Of a stretch of DNA of 64,000 nt, positions 48,201-59,047 are shown one piece after another; positions within the stretch are counted from its first letter, which is position 1, and the number at the start of each line of letters is the position of its first letter. The notes under the pieces were generated by a model. The model was not told the origin of the DNA and ran no database searches. It saw nothing but the letters and a program-made list of their open reading frames with translations. This DNA comes from Cyrtodaria siliqua (taxonomy: Eukaryota > Mollusca > Bivalvia > Adapedonta > Hiatellidae). The stretch spans positions 267,699 to 331,698 of the forward strand of contig JAWPHD010001341.1 in the NCBI GenBank assembly GCA_037043455.1. Reading direction: 5' to 3'. The translations under genes were made by a program, and so were the position numbers.

Positions 48201-48840
48201 TGAAAATTTTAAAAATGTCCTACGTACATATTTCTTAACCACATTTTAATAGCAAAATATTAATGATATGTACATACGGCAACATACGTGTATATACAAA
48301 TATTGAAACTGGAATGGTTATACAGATCTCGTTCATATGCACTTAAACTGGATTTTTCGTCAGTGCGTGACAGATAAGATGATGACCTCTTACTTAATAA
48401 AATATAATTATTCATAAATATTTATCAAAATCTCTGTTCTTGTTTTCCTTTCTTGTGCCAAACTACAAGTAAAGAAACGGCACACATTGCTATCTTAGAA
48501 ATGTTTGCAAATAATGGTATTTTCATAGAGCGTTATTATTCATGAATATAGAAATTCTGATAACTATTACTGTGTATGGAAACCATTAGAACGCTCTAAT
48601 ACTGTGATGGAGTTTGACCTAATTCGAGATTCTATATACTGCATATAGTGCACAGTGAAGCGTGAATTTGCTGTACCCCTCGTGTATGGAGATAGTTAAT
48701 TGCGAATTCCATTTTCTGTATATGTTTTTGAATCGATGTGAAATACATTTTGTTCTAATAAAATTCCAAGGAAGATTTATATAGATGTATGTGTCTTTTA
48801 TAGTGAGCAGAAAGTTGTTTTATACCTCACTGCCCAGATC
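48201..48840. other. No recognised gene
   Basis: AT-rich. An inverted word pair ATAGAGCGTTATTATTCATG / TTAGAACGCTCTAATA occurs around 48526-48600. Confidence 0.4.
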
Positions 48841-49796
48841 GCCAATACTCGGGAGGCGTTTCATGAAAGTAATGTGTTACTGGAATAGCCTGACGTCATA
48901 GCATTCCATTTCCGTTTTGATGCGGCCATTCCTCCATTTTGTTTTCTTTTGTGCAGTGAGAGTGCTCCAGTTAGGACGCAACAATTTATCGTAAGTAGAA
49001 TATGTGCAAGTTTACACTCTCCACTGTCATACGTGTCTATAAAGTTGTTAGCTCACATTTTCAGTTTATGAATGTTTTGTGTACGTGTATTGTTTGCTTT
49101 GACCTAAATGAAATTAGTCTTGATCATGTTCGACGCCTGATAATTTTGTAAACAAGCAAGCGTCGCAGATGATCTAGACTGCGTAAAATAATAACTTATT
49201 TGTTATTCATCTGCATGTTTAAATATTCGAGTGAACAATTGGAAGGTTGTGTGTGCATAAACATTCCCTGACGTTTCTAGTCGTCGTTTGCATATTTGGT
49301 AATCTGTAGTATCTAATCTAAAAGAAGAACAAAATACCTAGACGGAGATATGAGAATCATGGCTGTTGTGGTAGTCAGGGTCATTCAGACCCTGTGTATA
49401 CCGAATTGTTCTAGGATATTTGTGTATGACTCCATGTTTCAGGAGACTTCCAGACCTATTTTTCTTGAATGTTTATCGTTCGAAACATCTTGTGCTCTTT
49501 TGTTTCCATATAATTTTGGAAACTTAACCAAGTCCCTGCGGTCGCCAAGGGTTAGCATTCTTGACTCGAGTCCCAGAAATCACGTGTTTGATTACCAGTG
49601 GGGTCACATCCCGGATTTTTCAAACAAACTCCCGCAGTATCTTACTTGGGCATGGTACTGTGAATATAGGTCATCCTTCGGAGGGATGTAAAGTAGTCTG
49701 TCCAGTGTACAGGTAGAACTATACCCTGTGCAATATCTCTCTGAACTTCTGTGTTAAGCAGTGATACAAAACCAGGGCCCTAAATGAATTATATAG

Positions 49797-49956
49797 AGAT
49801 TATTTAACTGCTAGGATCGATTATAGGGAAATCCTTCACAAGAGGTAGGCGTGTGGTTCTTTTCACGAACGATCGCATGCGAGCGAGTGAAAAAACAAAG
49901 CACGTCTACCATCAAGTGAATGATTACGCATAATCGATCGCAGCAGTTAAATAATC
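49797..49956. mobile_element. MITE with TIRs inside duplicated copy 2
   Basis: The counterpart of 25745-25907. The centre GATCGCATGCGAGCGAGTG is more palindromic here than in copy 1. Confidence 0.75.
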
Positions 49957-50826
49957 TATTTATTACATTTTAAATTACGTTTTTGCAAACAAATATTCGC
50001 TTTATTGAACGTTATCGGCGGATGACGTCGACGTCAGCAACACTTTATTGACGTCACGACTCAACGTCGCAACGTTAGTTATTAATGTGTTCTGAGTTAG
50101 TAACGAGGGTTATTATTGTGTTCTGAGTTAGTTATTAATATTTAGCGATAATGATTATTCTTCCACTGAGTTTAAACACCTGCGCCTCTTTTCGCCATGT
50201 TGAAGTCGTTTAGAGAAAGTGGAGTGCTTCGGTGATGCCGAATAATTAAAAATAGACTGTATACAACATTTTTGTTCCTGAAGGATTTACTTTCGAATGA
50301 AAAAAAATAAACTTAATAACCAGTCACATTTAGCCAATCTCAATGGCTCACTTATTTGAGAATTGACTGGAAACGGCGATGCATGCCGTTTGATATTGGC
50401 CGTCTTCACGGTAATGGATATCATAAAATATGATACGCTGACAAAAACAGTTATTTTGCGTAATTAATTTGTTAAACGTAATTGGTATGCACCAATTAAG
50501 TAATTTAATTGTGTATTTAGGGAGTTTTAACTGGGAATTTATGCAAATACGTTGCTTATCTGTAGCTCTGTAATCTGTGACGTTTTATGTCATAGAACTA
50601 TACCAAGCCTAGCTGCACTGCCATTGTTGTGTACTGGTTAATGATATTGATTTCTTTAAAGTTTTAATACACAAACTTTGTCACATTTCTGTTCTCTTGA
50701 TACAATGGCAGGGATGATTAGTGCCATGTGTAGTTGCGCATGTCATTGTTGTGTTCCAGTTGAATGACTTTCGGCGGTGTTATGCCCATTATAGGACATA
50801 ATATCATGGTTCCCATACCGGGAAAT

Positions 50827-51270
50827 CGGGAAAAAGTCGGGAATTTGAAAACAGTAATTCCAGGCCATGAAAAACCCTCGAATTTTACCCAAATCAGTAA
50901 AAAAAAGGGATTTATTCGGGGAAAAATAGTGTTGTGTAGCCTCTCCAAGTGTGGAATCCCGGTGATTTATAAAAATAAAGGTGTACGTCAATTGATATTC
51001 CGTACTTTACGTAAGCATGGGGTTTAAAAAATGCAAGCTGCCTGCGGACGAGTAACATTTGGCGTCTGGTAGTCCGACAGGGCGAGTGACATTTTGCACT
51101 ACAAAAATGAAGTTAAACTATCGTTCAAACACGATGTTGCAATATGTGCCAGATTTTAAATCTGGATCATTTCCAACGCGTAATTTTGTTCCGTATTAAC
51201 AAGGTGTTTGTTTGTTACCAGGTAACTTACGCGTCATATAGACTGTGATTCAATTCACGCTAAAATCAAT
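50827..51270. other. Copy-2-specific block
   Basis: Contains CGGGAAAAAGTCGGGAATTT and ATTCCAGGCCATGAAAAACC words, which look like a diverged dispersed repeat; it replaces the unrelated 26771-27067 of copy 1. Confidence 0.55.
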
Positions 51271-51430
51271 CATACACCAATATTTTGAGTAATCGCACCT
51301 TTTGTATTGTTTCATGTTGATTGAACAATCAACCATAAAATGAACCCAATTCAGAAACAGCCGATCAAACATCGGTTCACACTTGCCATTGTTTCAGTTT
51401 ACGCTACCATGTGTACAACTAATTAGTAGG

Positions 51431-51746
51431 CACTTAAAGGGACACATGGCAATCTTGCAGTATTTGAAATGGGTGTCTCAATTTATATATCCAGTATCAT
51501 TTTTACTCTTACCCTGGTTACATTTAAATAAATCAAATTTTAAGTATTCACTATTTCGTCTTATACTATAAGTTTTAATATATTTCTGGTGCAATAATAT
51601 AAAAAAATAATAATATGCAAAAAAAAATGGCTTAATACAATTCTTATAATTAACATTAATGATTGAACAAAGCAATTTATGTAGAAAAACTAACGGGATG
51701 CCGTTTGTTTTTAAAAAATCAAGATTGCCATGTGTCCCTTTAACAC
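51431..51746. mobile_element. piggyBac-like MITE (TTAA-flanked) in copy 2
   Basis: TTAA|AGGGACACATGGCAATCTTG at 51433 is mirrored at the right by CAAGATTGCCATGTGTCCCT|TTAA. The arms are about 23 bp and almost perfect here, so the family consensus can be read from this copy. Confidence 0.75.
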
Positions 51747-53629
51747 CTATCAGTGATCGTAAACACCGACGGGCTGAGTATCTCTGGCGAATTCGTAAGC
51801 AAACATTTTCAAACTTTCTGTTTTGATCAGCCATTTTGGCCGCTAGAGGGCGCCACATTTGATGTTTTACCCGGCTCGATCACACAGTTAAATCTGTAGA
51901 TAATGTTGAGCGCGGGGACACAAACCAGTTGATTGACAGCAAGAGGCGGAACAGTGGGCGGAATCTTATCGCACCGACAATTTGACAGTGGCTCTCAATA
52001 AACGCTAATTAGTTTATCTATCTAAATGGATTGTCACTAATTAGCTAAAACACTCAGCTGGATAGTGGCTTATAAACAGTGAAAGACTTTGTGAATTAGA
52101 ATTCGGGATTTTCCGAGATCTTTAAGACAAAATCGGTCACAAATTTGGATTCGTCAGACCGCCGATGTCTGGCAAATTTGATGTGCATTTCTTACGGTTT
52201 TCATTCGCCAGTTCAGGTTACTTTTTGCCTATGGCGATTTGGCAAATGGTTAACGTGGGCCTAGTAAGCCAATACACATTAACCATTGATATTCGTGAAC
52301 AATCGTAAAGATGTGTTAATGCTCTGATCAATGAAATGTGAAGCCCAAATTGTACTTTTGTTTTCGATCGCTGTCGTACAAATTCGATATCTCACCGGAG
52401 GACTCATAAAATATGTTGACGATTTTAGCTGAGTATTTACGAATAAAACTCGCAATGTTCCGTCGTATGTGCAAGCGTCTAATTATTTGAATCGATAAAG
52501 CATGTCGTCTGAGAACAAGTTAAATGTCAACACTAAATTTCCTTCATAGGAGGGAGAACGGCCTGAAAAACAGCGGGTTAAAGTTAATACTTGTCAAAAA
52601 CAATAAACTAACATCTTGTGTGATGTCACATATTAGTACTGCGAACAATTTAACATTTTTTGCAACAACGGTGTCGGACAAACACTGGTATAAATTGTCC
52701 TAGAAAACTGTGGGGAAACCTGGAAAAGACCTTGAGTTTTGTTCTCAAAAAACTGTGGGAACCCTGTAATACACTCACTTTGTACAGACTAGTTCTCCTG
52801 CTAGCCTGGCTGGCATTCAACAACTAGTGGCCTATATCATTGCCATGTGCCGGTTGAATGAATGTTGAAAATGTGTTACGGTCTCCTGCACATTTAGCCA
52901 GTAGAGCATCCACAGACTCTTTCACCTCTTGTCTGCACCGTATTTTCAATACTATAACACTTAGAGATACCAAACTTGGTATGTGGATACATCTTGGGAT
53001 AGATGTGTGTCGCATACCAAAATAAGGCCACTATGACTTTGACCTTGACCTGTGACCTCTGTCATAGAAAATGCTTGTCCGCACCGTATTTTCAATACTA
53101 TAACACTATGTCTTACCAAACTTGGTATGTGGATACATCTTGTGATAGCGGTGTGTCACATACCAAAATAAGGTCACTGTGACCTCTGTCATACCCCAAA
53201 CATTGTGAGAAGCATCAGTATGAAGTGGAACTGCGCATATACATGAAGTCATGGGGTATGCGTTTGCAAGGGTATTAATAACCTTCAGTGATAGTTTTAG
53301 TTTGACATTCTTTTGATCTACATCTTTATTAATTTCGCTTTGTTTTGTACACTCTTTTTGTGATGTCTGGGCGATCTCTGAAGTGTAAGGAAACACGCTT
53401 TTCTTTCGAGAAAAGAGATTCAAGTTCAAGTCTTGGCAGGGACCTGACACACTGAGTTGTACATACAATTATTTTTTTCCACATCAGTAATGTTGTTTTT
53501 GTACAGCATGAACTTAAAAATATGTACATTTGATAGTCATTCATCCTATTATTACCAGAGTGTGTTTTTGACATAGGTGTTGCTGTTCTGGCGGCAGCGG
53601 CGTCAACATTCAAGTTTTGCGTTTATGTA

Positions 53630-53965
53630 ATTTTCTCACAAACTGTATGCACTTGACCTTTCAAACTTTGCTTATAGTTGTATCATGGGTGGTACATTGC
53701 AACGTAACAAAGCAAATCTGGAAGTGACCTTGACCCTCCAAGCAAAGGGCAGATAACTTACTAATTTTTATGTTCAACTTTTGCGTTTAGGTCACTTTTT
53801 CACAAACTGTATGCACTACAACTTGCAAACTTTGCTTATAGTTGTATCTTGGGTGGTACATGGCAATGTGACAAAGCAAATGTGGATGTGACCTTCACCA
53901 TCCAAGCAAAGGGCAGATAACTTTAATTGTTACATTTACATCACTTTCTCATGAACTAGAATTAT
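53630..53965. repeat. Tandem repeat, about 164-bp units
   Basis: CACAAACTGTATGCAC recurs at 53637 and 53801, with GCTTATAGTTGTATC.TGGGT and CCAAGCAAAGGGCAGATAAC at matching offsets; a worn third unit starts near 53950. Confidence 0.75.
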
Positions 53966-55080
53966 GCACTAGATGTTGTAAACCTAATTTATAGCTTAAT
54001 CTTTGGAAGAAAACAATCTTCTATTTCGACCTAGTTGTGTCTTAGGTAGTGCATTTTTCATCTGAACTTTACCAAACTTTAACAGATGTTTTGCCTTTTT
54101 TTTTATTATTAGTGTATATATATATATATATTTATTATATACCTGTCAATAATATATACATAGTACCGTCATCTTCTTACAATGGAATACAACAACCTGT
54201 ATCACACTACAGGTTATCACTATGCTTCTAAAAATAGAATGAGTATCACTGCCTTACTAAAAATAGAACAGCAGTTCAAGCAAGTTTTACGCCACTATGC
54301 ACGAGAACGTCAAGACGACGTTGCGTCATACAACCAAAACAAGTAGGTCAAACCAATGACACCAACACCTTAAAACTACATACATTTTCCCGATGCACTT
54401 TATCGAGAAATAGTATGCTTTATTGAATGTGTATGCAATAGCAATGCAAATGTTTCTATGTTAATGATGTGTAAGAGGTATATAATAAAAGGATCATTAC
54501 TAGAGTAACCTGTTCTGGAAGTTTGTATCACCTCTCGTAGGTAAATGCCAGATCAGGATTACACAAACAAACCACACATGATGCTCTAATTCCAATGCAA
54601 TGAATTAAAACAAATATATTCTACAATTTTCATTCTTACTGCCGCTCGTCGTCATAGTATATATTGTATACTATGACTTTTCTTGTTATAATATCAAGGA
54701 TCAGCAATGACATTGTTATTCATGTACTTATTACTGCAACAACGTTGACTTATTATTCTTGGGCCAGACCGTATATTCCGTCATTATGATTTCTACACAA
54801 GAAAGCAGAAATAGACACATTTAATTTGAAACGTTATCAATTAATACAATATATATACGTAAGCATGATAAAAATGTAGGTCGTGAATATCTACTACATG
54901 CTATGTTTTCTTCTTGCCAATATAGTTTCACTATTTTAAACACGCCACATAGTCCAGGCAAACGTTACGTTACCAGTGACGAAATGACAACGAGGCAAAA
55001 CATCTGTGCGCTATTATAATCTACAAGAACCGGAAAACACTATTTTAGGGCAGTTAAACCAACGATGTGTTGTGTTTTCG
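53966..55080. other. No recognised gene; small hairpin and (TA)n
   Basis: (TA)n at 54113-54130 and a short hairpin CATAGTATA...TATACTATG around 54653-54677 are the only structures noticed. Confidence 0.45.
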
Positions 55081-55084
55081 TCAT

Positions 55085-55620
55085 CCATTTATTAGCTCGA
55101 CTATTCGAAGAATAAGAGAGCTTATGTAATCACCCCGGAGTCGGCGTCGGCGTTGGCGTTGGCGTCGGCGTCGGTGTCCCACATCAAGGTTTGCGTGTAA
55201 GCTCTCTTTACACGTCTATACCTCTTACATTTCTTATCCTAGCACAACAAAATTTGGCCATGGGCTTTCTGATAGCATTATATTAAGGGCTGCATAAGCA
55301 ATTTTGGTTCCTGTAACCCATGGGTTCCCATGGAACCAAAATTATGATAGCCCTTAAAATGTGTCTGTTTCACATCAAATTTTGCGTGTAAGCTGTGTTT
55401 ACAGGTCTATATCTCTTGCATTTCTTGTCCTAGTTGAACTAAATTTTGGAATTGGTTTCCTTAGTATGTTGTAAAGAGTTGGGTAATTAATTTTGTCTTC
55501 TGCAAATTCTGGCTCCCGTGGAACCCAAATACTGATGGCCCATAAAATGTGCAATAAATGCAGATCTAGGTTTGCATGTAAGCATGTATATATCTATAAA
55601 TTTGGTTAAGTAAAGTCTAT
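55085..55620. repeat. GTCGGC-headed tandem repeat, about 190-bp units
   Basis: Starts with a GGCGTCGGCGTTGGCGTTGG hexamer tract (55143-55175), then units beginning CATCAA..TTTGCGTGTAAGCT at about 55183, 55373 and a worn one at 55561. This repeat style is common in bivalves. It forms the left neighbour of the virus-like element, and I could not see a TIR or target duplication at the junction. Confidence 0.65.
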
Positions 55621-55626
55621 TTCAAA

Positions 55627-56784
55627 TGTCTAGCGCCCGGATTTTGTTATGGTTATCCTTCCAGTAGTAACAAAAGTAGAATACGGATCAGTGCCTATAC
55701 ATGGATTTGTTACAAAAGTAAACGGTTCAAGAAAGAGCTGATGAATGGTTCTTTGAAGTGGTTTTCGTGTCGGGTATGATGCATAACCAGCATAATATTT
55801 TATGATGCTTATTCCATCTATTGTTGCTTCAAACAATACAATCCATATTGCATTGTCTATTTTTACTTCCAACTCATCAATTATGCTAAGAAGTGCTGTG
55901 TGGCGACTATCAGACTTTTGATTAAACTGTTTCAATGAAGCTATTTCGCCATCAAAAGCTTTGCTCCTTTAATACTGGGCAGCTTTTAATTGCTTTGAAA
56001 CATCATCAATAGCAGTCTCAAGTTTATCAATGTCAACCAGATTGTTCAGAGCAGTCTCCAGCGACTATCCGTTAATCTTTTTTTTTTTTTGATGTCTTCA
56101 AACTCTTTGTTGATATCGTCAACGTTAGTGCTTGTCTGCCCATTTAATAATTTTATTTGAGTTATTTCAGCAGTAAAAGCAGTTCTCATTTGTGTTGTAG
56201 CATCAGCAATGGCGGCTTCAAGTTCATTGTTATCAACCATTTGTTTATTGATTTCTCCAATCCGTGTATTAATATTTTGAACACCAGATCTTATTTGTTC
56301 GCTTAATTTTTTTGTAGTTTTCGCTATCTTTCAATCCATCTTCTTTCTTTTCTAACTCTTTCAAAGTATCACCCAGAAGTTTTGTTTCATCTTTCAGGCT
56401 ACTTTGGATTTCAACCATTTTCTCACGGTTTGTTTGTAATTGCTTTTATATAAGACTAATTTTGTCACCAACACCTGTTGCCAAATTGTTCATCATCTCC
56501 GGAATTTTATCAATATTATAATTACGTATGATTTTTGTTATTCTTTTTTGAGTAAATTGCCTTGTTGCTACATCATCTGCTTTTTCTAGATTGCCAACAT
56601 TGATAATTCTATTTTTATCCATGTCAAGATCACTTCTCAAAACATTTTCCTGGTTTTTACCCTTGTGAACATAATTAACCAGATGTTTCTGTTTTGCATA
56701 CTCAGACAGCACAATACCAAAATGTGTAATATTAACACCGCCTGAACTAGTTTCCTCGCTTCCAAGATCATTAAAAAGTCCCAT
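55627..56784 (-). pseudogene. Fibre-like coiled-coil protein, virus-like element (broken)
   Basis: The start is set at 56784 (MGLFNDLG), 9 nt after the octamer TTAATCTA. Residues about 60-90 carry DLDMDKNRIINVGNLEKADD followed by VATRQF, the 'LDM..N.I.NL..P....DA.T..YV' type of repeat known from phage tail fibres and found in fibre-like proteins of some virus-like elements. A long Lys/Glu/Gln-rich coiled coil follows, split over several frames (56446-56784, about 56270-56450, 56046-56240), then a globular C-terminal piece (55630-55935) ending at a stop near 55627. Total about 385 residues. At least three frame changes or stops break it. By position and architecture it is probably a virion spike or fibre; a cellular role is less likely. 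It follows the ATPase gene in the same direction by only about 13 nt. Confidence 0.6.
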
Positions 56785-56793
56785 TATATATAA

Positions 56794-56801
56794 TAGATTA
56801 A
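56794..56801 (-). promoter_or_regulatory. TTAATCTA octamer before the fibre-like gene
   Basis: The reverse complement TAGATTAA lies at 56794-56801, 9 nt before the ATG (56784). It overlaps the TAA stop of the upstream ATPase gene, a compact viral arrangement. Identical octamers precede the genes at 57512 and 59048. Confidence 0.5.
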
Positions 56802-57475
56802 ATTTCACCGTTGAAATTACGCCTTACTAACTTTCTAGGACGATCGAGATACAGAAAGCCATACTGTTTGTCAGTTGCTTTTCTGTACTGCTCTTTGCTA
56901 ACACCTTGTTCGTTAGAAAGCATACCCAACTCACGATTAATTGGAGTCGCGAAGATGATGTAGTGAGAACAGTTCAAACGAATATTTTTAGGAGTTTTGT
57001 AGTAGGATTGTGACAAGTAAAGTACACAACAATTCTTATGCCTGCCTTGGATGAAATAATTGACAATATCAATTTAGTTACGCTCGCAAACATAATCATC
57101 AAAAATAGCTAAATTTTGAGTATCAGAGTCCAAATCATTCACGGGGATAACTTGATCATTCGAACACTCTAGTGTATCTTCAACCGGAATTTTATTCTTT
57201 TTTGCTATCTTTTCAAGTTTTTATGATAAGACCTTGTACTTTGACTGTTCCAATATTTTAGCAAACAAATATATCTTGTCGTAGTAAACTAAAGGTTTCA
57301 GCAACATGTGAACTAATGTGTTTGTCTTGCCAGATCCTGAATTACCACATACAAGCATCCTAAAACAACAGTCTGGCATGAAGTTTCATATCTGTTTGAA
57401 ATTACTGTTGTCTGTCTTCATATCGTAGTTTGGAATGTCTATTATAATAATACTTGGATAATACTCAACTAATCT
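56798..57475 (-). pseudogene. Packaging ATPase of FtsK/HerA type (broken)
   Basis: Translating the minus strand gives a Walker A GNSGSGKTN (57320-57346), a Walker B LAIFDDYV (57089-57114), a sensor-like YLSQSYYKTP just after, and an RLNCSHYIIF strand, in the order expected for the A32-like genome-packaging ATPases of Polintons, virophages and adintoviruses. The C-terminal third is an intact frame (56798-57016, 72 codons). In-frame stops lie at 57074-57076, 57221-57223 and 57386-57388, so the gene is dead, although the reading frame otherwise holds. About 225 residues are visible, a usual size for the family. The true start is uncertain; it is divergent from the gene at 57512. The expected role is ATP-driven packing of viral DNA into capsids. 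Confidence 0.8.
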
Positions 57476-57489
57476 TAACTTATGTTATT

Positions 57490-57497
57490 TTAATCTA
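57490..57497 (+). promoter_or_regulatory. TTAATCTA octamer before the WH2-like gene
   Basis: Lies 14 nt before the ATG at 57512, in the short intergenic gap between the divergent ATPase and this gene. Confidence 0.5.
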
Positions 57498-57511
57498 ACC
57501 ATATAGTATAC

Positions 57512-58504
57512 ATGTCTTATTTAAATTGCAGAGAATTAGCGAATAAAATGCAAATATCGAATAATCTTGTTAAAGAATACGAAAATAAAGTTATTCAAAA
57601 AAGACTAGAAAGAGGAGCCAGTAAGGATTTATACCAAAATATGCTCGAACCAGTAACTAGTAGAATAACAGAGCAAACAAGACGGCTAGCTGAACATTTG
57701 ATTACCCTTCCAGAAATACGCCTACAGTTGGCTATTCTTCCTGAGGCAATACGCCCGCAATTAGTTGCCCCGCCTGAGCGTGGAGCCATAGCACCACGTG
57801 GAGCCATAGCACCACCACCACCATCACCACCACCACCACCAACGCTACTACCACCACCGCAACCAGTCCTTTTTAAAAACCCGGCTGTTATAGGTACTGA
57901 AGGTCAAAAATCGGAGATTAGTTTAATGGAGGATCTAAAGCAGAAGTTAACGTCTGGGATTAGATTAAGAAAAACTCCAGAAAAAGTGCCCAGATCAAAA
58001 CCTGTCGAACATTCGGAAGAATTATATGAACAAATCAAACAAAAACGTCCTTCAGTTGATCCCGAGAAAGACATACTAGAAGAAGAATGGAAAGAAGAAG
58101 AACCTGCTGTGAGGCCTAAGGATCTCAGACTGGTGTATGATATTGACATGGATGCTGGCATGGATAAAGAAGTACTTGATGAGTATGATTTGCTACTCCC
58201 ATCTAAAATAACAGGTATTATGGATAGAAGTGCTGATTATAACGAACATGTCAATCAGGCTAGGAATATACACAATCAGCTGACTCGTGATTTAGCAGTT
58301 TTGGTAAGAAAAATACGTGGCCTCAATTCAGAAAAACTTGAAGAAAGGCTAAAAAAGGCGATAGATCCAAGAACTATAAAAAAACTTAAAGAAACGATTG
58401 GAAACCCCAAGACTACTAGTGATAAACAAGAGGGATATATATGGGAACATAATAAACTGGCTAATGATATAAAAGCTATAGATGTTTACAAAGAGAGAGG
58501 TTAA
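57512..58504 (+). CDS. Proline-rich WH2-like / WASP-like C-A protein, virus-like element
   Basis: An intact 330-codon frame. Residues 1-80 are helical and charged. Residues 101-118 are a polyproline tract (PPPPSPPPPP...). Residues 136-156 (EISLMEDLKQKLTSGIRLRK) fit a WH2 actin-binding motif: an amphipathic helix followed by a G-I-x-L-(K/R)-K linker. Residues 168-180 (HSEELYEQIKQKR) resemble the central (C) helix, and 183-198 an acidic stretch with a single Trp (EEEWKEEE), as in the WASP VCA module that activates Arp2/3. Unlike WASP proteins, about 130 more residues follow. Family assignment rests on motif order only; a structural protein with a chance WH2 is possible. A GAGAGA-run frameshift at 58490-58500 ends the frame early, and the open frame continues in the next phase (58505-59022). 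Preceded by the TTAATCTA octamer; start chosen as the first ATG after it. Confidence 0.6.
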   Translation: MSYLNCRELANKMQISNNLVKEYENKVIQKRLERGASKDLYQNMLEPVTSRITEQTRRLAEHLITLPEIRLQLAILPEAIRPQLVAPPERGAIAPRGAIAPPPPSPPPPPTLLPPPQPVLFKNPAVIGTEGQKSEISLMEDLKQKLTSGIRLRKTPEKVPRSKPVEHSEELYEQIKQKRPSVDPEKDILEEEWKEEEPAVRPKDLRLVYDIDMDAGMDKEVLDEYDLLLPSKITGIMDRSADYNEHVNQARNIHNQLTRDLAVLVRKIRGLNSEKLEERLKKAIDPRTIKKLKETIGNPKTTSDKQEGYIWEHNKLANDIKAIDVYKERG

Positions 58505-59022
58505 ATGAACGAGCTCGAGCAGCTAACGACACTGTAAAAAAGACTTCCGGCGAAGGTATGCAGCAAAAAGGAAATTCATATAAAATAAGCAAAGATGGTC
58601 ACTACGGTATGCTTCAAATTGATATACCTAATCTTGTTGGTCATCACAAACTAATTGCTAGACAAAGAGGGTCAGTTGTGCTAGATCTGAAAGTGGAAGA
58701 TGATTTTATTGATTTGGTGACAAAGCGTTACAACAATGGAAAAGCATACTCGATACTATCTCAAAATGCATTCAAGGAACTGAAGGAATTATCTGATTTA
58801 CCAATTTATAAAAGTTCTTCAAAGTACAAAATGATTTTAGGAGATTGTGCGGGATATTACAATAGTCCTGATGATTTGGTTAATGATTTTGAGTTAGTAT
58901 GTGGCAGTATTAAATCTGAAAATAATAGTCCGCAGTTGACGAATAAAGGTATTAGCATAATCGACAAGCTATTAAAAAATGGTAATATATCATCCGGAGA
59001 ACACGAGCAATTGTTTTCTTAA
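58505..59022 (+). pseudogene. Frameshifted C-terminal domain of the WH2-like protein
   Basis: The open phase before the ATG at 58558 extends upstream to the GAGAGA run where the 330-codon frame stops, with no intervening stop. The two frames therefore look like one gene of about 500 codons split by a dinucleotide slip. The C-terminal domain (154 codons from 58558) begins around YKISKDGHYGMLQIDIP, with mixed strands and helices, followed by a Lys/Asn-rich tail. I recognise no cellular family. Alternatively it was always a separate small gene starting at 58558, but no octamer promoter lies before that ATG. Confidence 0.55.
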
Positions 59023-59030
59023 TATTTTAA

Positions 59031-59038
59031 TTAATCTA
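59031..59038 (+). promoter_or_regulatory. TTAATCTA octamer before the two-TM-segment protein
   Basis: It starts 8 nt after the preceding stop codon (59020-59022) and ends 9 nt before the ATG at 59048, the same spacing as at the fibre-like gene on the opposite strand. Confidence 0.5.
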
Positions 59039-59047
59039 ATTATTATA

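Larger units (their letters stand above)
48849..53503 (+). repeat. Large duplicated segment, copy 2
   Basis: Collinear with 24825-30628. It lacks the 1.18-kb insertion (the empty site is near 53290) and one of the 143-bp units, and it holds 50827-51270 instead of the copy-1 block. The 113-codon frame at 49350-49691 is disrupted in copy 1 by an indel, which argues against coding. It also carries the two MITEs present in copy 1, so these predate the duplication. Confidence 0.85.

Noticed and set aside
49350..49691. 113-codon ORF in duplicated copy 2
   Set aside because: The homologous part of copy 1 has indels that break the frame, so it is not conserved as coding.
24825..53503. The duplicated segments as LTRs of a giant retroelement
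   Set aside because: No TG...CA ends, primer-binding site or retroviral genes lie between them; each copy contains older MITEs and non-coding sequence.
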